This document shows, piece by piece, positions 56,570 to 64,000 of a DNA stretch of 64,000 nt. The stretch's first letter is position 1, and each line of letters starts with the position of its first letter. Below the pieces are notes generated by a model. The model was not told the DNA's origin and did no database searches. It worked only from the letters and a program-made list of their open reading frames with translations. Position numbers and translations under genes: made by a program. Origin of the DNA: CAWCKS01 sp963796195 (GTDB taxonomy: Bacteria; Pseudomonadota; Alphaproteobacteria; Rhizobiales; Xanthobacteraceae); the NCBI GenBank assembly GCA_963796195.1, contig CAWCKS010000005.1, positions 1 through 64,000 on the forward strand. The letters run 5' to 3'.

Positions 56570-57367
56570 ATGGATTTCAACAACACACGGTACATCCCGA
56601 TGAGCCGTCGCCGTCGCATTTACGAAGGAAAGGCCAAGGTCCTTTACGAGGGTCCGGAGCCAGGAACCTTGATTCAGCACTTCAAGGACGACGCGACCGC
56701 CTTCAACGCCAAGAAACACCAGGTGATTGAAGGCAAGGGTGTGCTGAACAACCGGATCTCGGAATACGTCTTCCAGCACCTCAACGACATCGGAGTGCCC
56801 ACGCATTTCATCCGCCGTCTCAACATGCGCGAGCAGCTGATTCGCGAAGTCGAGATCGTGCCGCTCGAGGTCGTGGTGCGGAACGTCGCCGCCGGCTCGC
56901 TGTCACAGCGCCTTGGCATCGAGGAGGGCACCCAGCTGCCGCGCTCGATCATCGAGTTTTACTACAAGAACGACCAGCTCAACGACCCGATGGTGTCGGA
57001 AGAGCACATCACCGCGTTCGGCTGGGCGACTCCGCAGGAGATCGACGACATCATGGCGCTCGCCATCCGCGTCAACGATTTCCTCAGCGGCCTCTTCCTC
57101 GGCATCGGCATCCGGCTCGTCGACTTCAAGATGGAGTGCGGGCGGCTGTGGGAGAATGAGATGATGCGGATCGTCGTCGCCGACGAGATCTCGCCGGATT
57201 CCTGCAGGCTGTGGGACATCAAGTCGAACGAGAAGCTCGACAAGGATCGCTTCCGCCGCGATCTCGGCGGGCTGCTCGAGGCCTACACCGAAGTCGCCAA
57301 GCGCCTTGGCATCATGATGGAGAACGAGCGTCCCGCGGGCACCGGCCCGGTGCTGGTGAAGGGCTGA
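56570..57367 (+). CDS. purC: phosphoribosylaminoimidazole-succinocarboxamide synthase
   Basis: 265 residues, or 255 from ATG 56600, which gives the more usual beginning MSRRRRIYEGKAKVLYEG. AAAGGAG precedes the first ATG, so I keep it. SAICAR synthase motifs: RRIYEGKAKVLYEG, VVRNVAAGSLSQRLGIEEG and ADEISPDSCRLWD. It condenses CAIR with aspartate in purine synthesis. Followed by purS after 7 bp and purQ after 2 more. Confidence 0.95.
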   Translation: MDFNNTRYIPMSRRRRIYEGKAKVLYEGPEPGTLIQHFKDDATAFNAKKHQVIEGKGVLNNRISEYVFQHLNDIGVPTHFIRRLNMREQLIREVEIVPLEVVVRNVAAGSLSQRLGIEEGTQLPRSIIEFYYKNDQLNDPMVSEEHITAFGWATPQEIDDIMALAIRVNDFLSGLFLGIGIRLVDFKMECGRLWENEMMRIVVADEISPDSCRLWDIKSNEKLDKDRFRRDLGGLLEAYTEVAKRLGIMMENERPAGTGPVLVKG

Positions 57368-57374
57368 TCGGCCG

Positions 57375-57617
57375 ATGAAAGCGCGCGTCACCGTCACGCT
57401 GAAATCCGGCATTCTCGATCCGCAGGGCAAGGCGATCGAAGGCGCTCTGAAATCGCTCGGTGTCGACGGCGTCGCCAGCGTCCGGCAAGGCAAGGTGTTT
57501 GACATCGAACTCGCTGGTAACGACAAGGCCAAGGCCGAGGCCGCGCTGAAGCAGGCAGCCGACAAGCTGCTCGCCAACACGGTGATCGAGAATTACCGCG
57601 TTGAGGTGTTGAGCTAA
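57375..57617 (+). CDS. purS: phosphoribosylformylglycinamidine synthase subunit PurS
   Basis: 80 residues, KARVTVTLKSGILDPQGKAI start typical of PurS. It bridges PurQ and PurL in the three-part FGAM synthase. Gap to purQ is 2 bp, so they are co-translated. Confidence 0.95.
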   Translation: MKARVTVTLKSGILDPQGKAIEGALKSLGVDGVASVRQGKVFDIELAGNDKAKAEAALKQAADKLLANTVIENYRVEVLS

Positions 57618-57619
57618 GG

Positions 57620-58321
57620 ATGAGATCCGCCGTCGTCGTCTTTCCCGGGATCAATCGCGAACGCGACATGGCGCGCGCGCTGAAACTTGCGTCCGGCAAC
57701 GAGACGCAAATGATCTGGCACGCCGACACCGCGCTGCACGCCGGCGTCGATCTCGTGGTCGTGCCGGGCGGCTTCTCTTACGGCGACTACCTGCGTTGCG
57801 GCGCGATCGCGGCGCGCGCGCCTGTCATGGATGCAGTCCGCGCCCATGCCGCGCGCGGCGGCCTGGTCATGGGTGTCTGCAACGGCTTCCAGATCCTGTG
57901 CGAAGCCGGCCTGTTGCCCGGCGTGCTGATGCGTAACGTCAGACTGAAGTTCATCTGCAAAGACGTGCACCTGCGCGTCGAGCGCTCCGACACGCCGTTT
58001 ACGCGGGGCTACAATGCCGGGCAGATCATTCGCGTGCCGGTCGCCCACGGCGAAGGCAATTACGAAGCGGACGAGGAGACGGTGAAGCGCCTCGAAGGCG
58101 AAGGGCGCGTGCTCTATCGCTACTGCGCGCCTGACGGCTCGCTCGACGATGCCTCGAACATCAATGGCGCAACGCATGCGATCGCCGGGATCGTCAACGA
58201 CCGCGGCAACGTGCTTGGCATGATGCCGCATCCGGAAAACCACGTCGAAGCGATCATGGGCTGCACCGATGGTCGCGGGCTATTCGCGGGCCTCGTCGAG
58301 CATTTTGCCCCGGCGGCTTGA
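57620..58321 (+). CDS. purQ: phosphoribosylformylglycinamidine synthase subunit PurQ (glutaminase)
   Basis: 233 residues. Class I glutamine amidotransferase: nucleophile Cys87 in GVCNGFQILCE, catalytic His/Glu in MPHPENHVEAI. It supplies ammonia to PurL. Its stop overlaps the reading region of the next frame but the next gene starts at 58378. Confidence 0.95.
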   Translation: MRSAVVVFPGINRERDMARALKLASGNETQMIWHADTALHAGVDLVVVPGGFSYGDYLRCGAIAARAPVMDAVRAHAARGGLVMGVCNGFQILCEAGLLPGVLMRNVRLKFICKDVHLRVERSDTPFTRGYNAGQIIRVPVAHGEGNYEADEETVKRLEGEGRVLYRYCAPDGSLDDASNINGATHAIAGIVNDRGNVLGMMPHPENHVEAIMGCTDGRGLFAGLVEHFAPAA

Positions 58322-58377
58322 ACATCGGCGCGGTCCGTCGATATTGTCGTTTCTGGTTCATGTTGGGGGAAACGGCA

Positions 58378-58917
58378 ATGACTTCAGCTCGATTGCTCGC
58401 GACGACGATGCTGTTTGCGGTCGCGGCTGTCAGCGCATCCGCGAGCGGCGTCTCGTCCGCCGCGATGAACAAGACGATCGCAATTTCCTTCACTGCCGGC
58501 GGAACGGCAAAGGATCCCGATGGACAGACGCATCCGTTCAGCACCTCGGTGAGCCGTGTCGTCTATGTCAGCACGGCGGGTCGCCTGTTCATGCGGCACA
58601 CCGCTACGGCGAACACCAAGGGCCACGCGAGCCGCGGCGGCGACTTTGACCCGAACGATGCCCGCCAAGGAAAAGGTAGCTTCAGCTTTCAAGGCGACAA
58701 ACTTGTCGGCGTGATCCCCTATGCCGGTGGAGCGCGCCAGATCACCGCGAGCTTCGATTCGAGCTTCTCCAGCTGCACAGCGAGCGTCATCGAAGGTAAT
58801 GCAGGCAGCGGGTCATTCAAGCGAAAGGGGCCCGACGGCATCGTTCGCGAAATCTCGAACGCGACGACCTCGGCGGTGAGCTGCTCGATCCAGAACGGCA
58901 ATGCGTTCGCGCAGTAG
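58378..58917 (+). CDS. secreted hypothetical protein within the pur region
   Basis: 179 residues from ATG 58378. Signal peptide (LLATTMLFAVAAVSASASG), mature part rich in Ser/Gly/Thr with beta-strand character and two Cys (SSCTASVIEG, SAVSCSIQNG). GGGGGAAAC precedes the ATG. It sits between purQ and the thioesterase, so it is probably on its own promoter or a read-through product. Function unknown. Confidence 0.6.
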   Translation: MTSARLLATTMLFAVAAVSASASGVSSAAMNKTIAISFTAGGTAKDPDGQTHPFSTSVSRVVYVSTAGRLFMRHTATANTKGHASRGGDFDPNDARQGKGSFSFQGDKLVGVIPYAGGARQITASFDSSFSSCTASVIEGNAGSGSFKRKGPDGIVREISNATTSAVSCSIQNGNAFAQ

Positions 58918-58925
58918 GTGTTTTG

Positions 58926-59438
58926 CTAACCCGTCGTCCGCGCCGCGTTGACCCGCTTCACCGTGCCGGAGAAGCTCAGCACAGGGCGGCCCGCCGCGCT
59001 CAGCATGCCGCGCATGAAGATGATGGAGCGGCCGGCGCGCACCACCTGGCCGGTGCCTTCGATCAGTTCGCCCTTGTAGACGGCATCGATGAATTCGGTG
59101 GCGAACGACAGCGTCACCCCGCGGCCTTCCTCGAGCACGGTGTTGGCGATCGCGAACAGGCAGTAGTCGGCGAACGTCATCAGGCAGCCGCCATGGACAG
59201 CGCCGCCGCCATTGATGTGCTTCTGCTCAACTCGGAAGACGCATCGCACCCCGCCGTTCTCCTCGCGGTGCCAGAACGGCCCGTTGTGGACCTCGTAGTT
59301 GTCGCGGGTCCAAGTCCACCAGCCGGCGAATTCGCCTGTAGTTGCCTGCACGGCGCCGTCGTGGCGGGGAACCGCATTTTTGGGCACAAAATTCACGAGG
59401 TACTCCGCTGCGTTATGCGCTGGGTGGTCACCCTCCAT
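58926..59438 (-). CDS. PaaI-type thioesterase (hotdog fold)
   Basis: 170 residues from ATG 59438. KHINGGGAVHGGCLMTFADY carries the HGG motif with the catalytic acid of PaaI-like acyl-CoA thioesterases; VRAGRSIIFMRGML follows. It should hydrolyse an aromatic or medium acyl-CoA in the cytosol. The frame is open to 59525. Convergent with the secreted protein gene, divergent from purL. Confidence 0.82.
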   Translation of the reverse strand: MEGDHPAHNAAEYLVNFVPKNAVPRHDGAVQATTGEFAGWWTWTRDNYEVHNGPFWHREENGGVRCVFRVEQKHINGGGAVHGGCLMTFADYCLFAIANTVLEEGRGVTLSFATEFIDAVYKGELIEGTGQVVRAGRSIIFMRGMLSAAGRPVLSFSGTVKRVNAARTTG

Positions 59439-59559
59439 AAGGCCAGTCGGGTTCAAAACGCCAGCCCGAAACACCATGTGAACTGCGGAAATCTGGTGCT
59501 TGCGGTGGCTTGAACACCCGTGCATTACGGCTCTTTACCAACTCCCAACCGGCCAGCCC

Positions 59560-61773
<2,214 letters not shown>

Positions 61774-61778
61774 CCGCC

Positions 61779-62132
61779 TCAAGCCTCGATCGTCACCTTG
61801 CTCGGATAGAACGCGAGATAGCCGGTGATCTCCTTCATCGCCGGGAACGGCGTCTCGTAGCTCCACACGGCGTTCTCGACCGTGGTGTCGCCGGTATGAA
61901 TCGTGAAATAGCTGGCGTCACCCTTGTAGGGGCAATGGGTGCTGTGCGCCGTCTTCGTCAGCAGCGACGGGTCGGTGTCCTCGCGCGGGATGTACTGCAC
62001 CACCGGGTAGGTTGCTTCCTTCAGCGCCAGCGCGCGCGTGGTGTCGGCGATCACCTTGCCGCCGGCCAGTACGCGGACGCGCTTCGGGTTCGGCGTGATG
62101 GTGATGGGATGATCGGGGCCCGGAATTTTCAT
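61779..62132 (-). CDS. DUF427 domain protein
   Basis: 117 residues from ATG 62132. ITPNPKRVRVLAGGKVIADTT and YPVVQYIPREDTD, CPYKGDASYFTI are the family hallmarks. Structure is a small beta-barrel; function unknown. Stop is 5 bp from the convergent purL stop. Divergent from bolA. Confidence 0.85.
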   Translation of the reverse strand: MKIPGPDHPITITPNPKRVRVLAGGKVIADTTRALALKEATYPVVQYIPREDTDPSLLTKTAHSTHCPYKGDASYFTIHTGDTTVENAVWSYETPFPAMKEITGYLAFYPSKVTIEA

Positions 62133-62193
62133 GGTGTGTCTCCAGCGTTTCCGCGAATATAATGGCGACATCTGATTTGTGGAGGTTCTCCAG

Positions 62194-62430
62194 ATGGCAA
62201 TGGACGCCCGGGATATCGAGACCATGATCAAGGCGGCCATCCCGGATGCCGAAGTGACGATCCGCGACCTCGCCGGCGACGGCGATCACTATGCCGCGAC
62301 CGTTGTTTCCGAGAGTTTTCGGGGCAAATCGCGGGTTCAGCAGCACCAAATCGTCTACCAGGCCCTGAAAGGCCGGATGGGCGGCGTGCTGCACGCGCTG
62401 GCGCTGCAGACCGGCGTGCCGGAGAAATAG
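62194..62430 (+). CDS. BolA-family protein
   Basis: 78 residues from ATG 62194 (MAMDARDIETMIKAAIP). GDHYAATVVSESFRGKSRVQQHQIVYQAL holds the invariant His used for Fe-S/glutaredoxin binding. BolA proteins work with monothiol glutaredoxins in iron-sulfur delivery; no grx gene is directly next to it. ATG has GGAGG upstream. Part of the purL region in rhizobia. Confidence 0.88.
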   Translation: MAMDARDIETMIKAAIPDAEVTIRDLAGDGDHYAATVVSESFRGKSRVQQHQIVYQALKGRMGGVLHALALQTGVPEK

Positions 62431-62445
62431 GTCCGCGCCCGGCCG

Positions 62446-63708
62446 ATGACAGCGAGCGATCGCGAGCTTCAAAGCGTCACCGTCGAGATCACGCAGATGT
62501 CATTGATGCGCGTGCGCCGGCCGCACGAGCATCACCGCGTCACGTATGTCGAACTGCTGTTCGACCTGGTGTTCGTGTTCGCGGTGACGCAGATATCGCA
62601 CGCGCTGCTTGGTGATCCCACCGCACTCGGCCTCGTTCATACCACGCTGCTGTTCCTCGCGGTGTGGTGGGTGTGGATCTACACCTCCTGGATCACCAAT
62701 TGGCTTGACCCGGAGCGACTGGCCGTCCGCGTCATGCTGTTTGCGCTGATGCTCGGCGGCCTCGTGCTGTCGACCTCGATCCCCAAGGCTTTCGATAGCC
62801 GCGGGCTCGCGTTTGCGGTCGCCTACACCGCCATGCAGGTCGGCCGCACCGTGTTCATGTTTTTCGCGGTGCCGGCGAGCGAGGGCAGGCTGCGGCGCAA
62901 CTTCACGCGCATCCTGATCTATCTTCTCATCTCCGGAGTGTTCTGGATTCTTGGCGCGTTCTCCGACGGGCAAGCCGAGCTCTCCTGGTGGATCGCGGCG
63001 CTCGCGGTCGAGTATGTCTCGCCTTACGCCAATTTCTGGGTACCGGGCCTTGGCGCGTCCGCCGTCAGGGACTGGACGGTCGAAGGCGGTCACATGGCCG
63101 AGCGCTGCGCGCTCTTCATCATCATCGCGGTTGGAGAATCGATCGTCGTGAGCGGGGCGGCGTTTGCCGCACTCTCCTGGACACACGCCAACATCGGAGC
63201 CTTTGCGTCGGCGTTCATCGCAAGCCTCGCGATGTGGTGGATCTATTTCCACAAAGGGGCCGAGGCGAGCGCAGAGAACATTTCAAACGCAGCCGCCCCT
63301 GGCCGGATCGCGCGCCTCGCCTACACCTACCTGCACATGCCGATCGTGGCCGGCATCATCGTCAGCGCGGTCGGCGACGATCTTGCGCTGACCCATCCCT
63401 TTGGTCCGAACGATCTCAAGACCGTGCTCAGCCTGGTCGGCGGCCCCTTGCTGTTCCTGATCGGCACCATCCTGTTCAAGCACACCATCCACGGCTGGTT
63501 TCAGCTGTCGCACCTCGTCGGTATCGCTGTGCTATTTCCGATGCTGTGGTACGGCGGCCTGGTATCGCCGCTCACGCTGTCGGCGGCAACCACGGCCGTA
63601 CTGGTCGTGGTGGGCATCTGGGAGGCGATCTCGATCGGCTCGAAAGCCACGTTGCGCCACAAGGAGCTAGTTCGCGCGCAGCGCATGAACGGAGAACATC
63701 CGCTCTGA
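62446..63708 (+). CDS. low temperature requirement protein A (LtrA) family membrane protein
   Basis: 420 residues, about 11 TM helices. N-terminal VTYVELLFDLVFVFAVTQISH is the family hallmark, and later AERCALFIIIAVGESIVV with a conserved Glu. LtrA family members are often linked to transport or stress but without a defined substrate. Starts 16 bp after bolA; its end overlaps the convergent egtD-like gene by 42 bp. Confidence 0.82.
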   Translation: MTASDRELQSVTVEITQMSLMRVRRPHEHHRVTYVELLFDLVFVFAVTQISHALLGDPTALGLVHTTLLFLAVWWVWIYTSWITNWLDPERLAVRVMLFALMLGGLVLSTSIPKAFDSRGLAFAVAYTAMQVGRTVFMFFAVPASEGRLRRNFTRILIYLLISGVFWILGAFSDGQAELSWWIAALAVEYVSPYANFWVPGLGASAVRDWTVEGGHMAERCALFIIIAVGESIVVSGAAFAALSWTHANIGAFASAFIASLAMWWIYFHKGAEASAENISNAAAPGRIARLAYTYLHMPIVAGIIVSAVGDDLALTHPFGPNDLKTVLSLVGGPLLFLIGTILFKHTIHGWFQLSHLVGIAVLFPMLWYGGLVSPLTLSAATTAVLVVVGIWEAISIGSKATLRHKELVRAQRMNGEHPL

Positions 63709-64000
63709 GTCCGTCCATGTCGAGAGTGGCGTCCAGCCGGTCGCGCGGGCGAGATTGTAGAACCGCGGAATCGAATACTTGTACGAATTCTCGGTGTGAA
63801 TGCTTTCGCCCGTCGTGAACGAGATCGAGCGGCCGCACACCCGTACCATCTGCGGACGGTTGCTGATCAGGTGCATCTCGATGCGGCTGAGCTCGCGGTT
63901 GTAGACCGCGCGATGATCGAACGCAGCAAGGTCGAAGTTGGTGCCGAGTTCGCGGTTCATCCGCACCATCAAGTTCAGGTTGAATTTCGCGGTGACGCCG
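63667..64000 (-). CDS. egtD: L-histidine N-alpha-methyltransferase (EgtD), C-terminal part
   Basis: The gene runs off the window end; 111 residues are visible. VTAKFNLNLMVRMNRELG, then IHTENSYKYSIPRFYNLA, then GWTPLSTWTDSERMFSVHAL match the C-terminal end of EgtD, which trimethylates histidine in ergothioneine synthesis. The rest of the gene (SAM-binding region) lies beyond 64000. 3' end overlaps the LtrA gene. Confidence 0.85.
   Translation of the reverse strand, partial: GVTAKFNLNLMVRMNRELGTNFDLAAFDHRAVYNRELSRIEMHLISNRPQMVRVCGRSISFTTGESIHTENSYKYSIPRFYNLARATGWTPLSTWTDSERMFSVHALRAN

Overview
High-GC chromosomal DNA from an alphaproteobacterium of the Bradyrhizobium/Nitrobacteraceae type. The taxonomic reading is inferred from the housekeeping content (recA, glycine-riboswitch gcvTHP, alaS, NADP-icd, trmJ-like, F1-ATPase zeta inhibitor, purC-purS-purQ-purL), a GAAC-N7-GAAC LexA box at recA and the style of the intergenic palindromic repeats. 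No phage, plasmid backbone or CRISPR array is visible.

Layout. 0.2-7.7 kb: GST-like protein, small secreted Cys-rich protein, TetR plus thioesterase, a complete IS4-family element (3241-4580) sitting inside a 140-bp palindromic repeat, then a signalling block (LuxR-type HTH, protease-dead HtrA/PDZ protein, stand-alone receiver) and an orphan Flp pilin. 7.7-19.3 kb: an accessory catabolic region with carboxylesterase, IclR regulator, PDR-type reductase, Rieske oxygenase, LigB-type extradiol dioxygenase, cytochrome P450, MFS permease, TetR regulator and an orphan Bug-type binding protein; IclR-like and TetR-like operators are readable. 19.3-31.5 kb: mixed chromosomal genes including a carotenoid oxygenase, a TetR/membrane-protein divergent pair with two operators, a SET-domain protein, an MmyB-type regulator, a DsbA-like protein and a secreted beta-lactamase-fold protein that has lost its zinc ligands. 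31.6-36.9 kb: a mobile patch, visibly more AT-rich, with repeat arrays like IS21 ends, a coiled-coil/TM gene, a broken IS1-type transposase, an odd class II tRNA gene with apparent anticodon UAC, and a broken P63C-domain gene behind a cluster of AAGCA palindromes. 36.9-64 kb: conserved core (recA, gcvPHT, alaS, GNAT, S9 peptidase, enolase-superfamily protein, icd, hydrolase, TrmJ-DUF559 fusion, zeta inhibitor, pur genes, bolA, ltrA-like, start-truncated egtD).

Quality warning. About sixteen single-base frame breaks in conserved genes are of one kind, an extra base. Two lie in alaS, which should be essential. I therefore read most of the broken genes as functional genes carrying consensus insertion errors, and give the restored span. 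The IS1 remnant and the in-frame stop in the P63C gene are more likely real decay.

How genes work together. Esterase, Rieske oxygenase plus reductase, ring-cleavage dioxygenase, P450, permease and binding protein look like a peripheral route for uptake, ester cleavage, hydroxylation and ring opening of an unidentified aromatic (or steroid/terpenoid-like) compound, controlled by IclR and TetR repressors. The later block couples glycine cleavage (riboswitch-controlled) with purine synthesis, which consumes its one-carbon product; purC, purS and purQ are tightly packed and purL lies 1.2 kb downstream.
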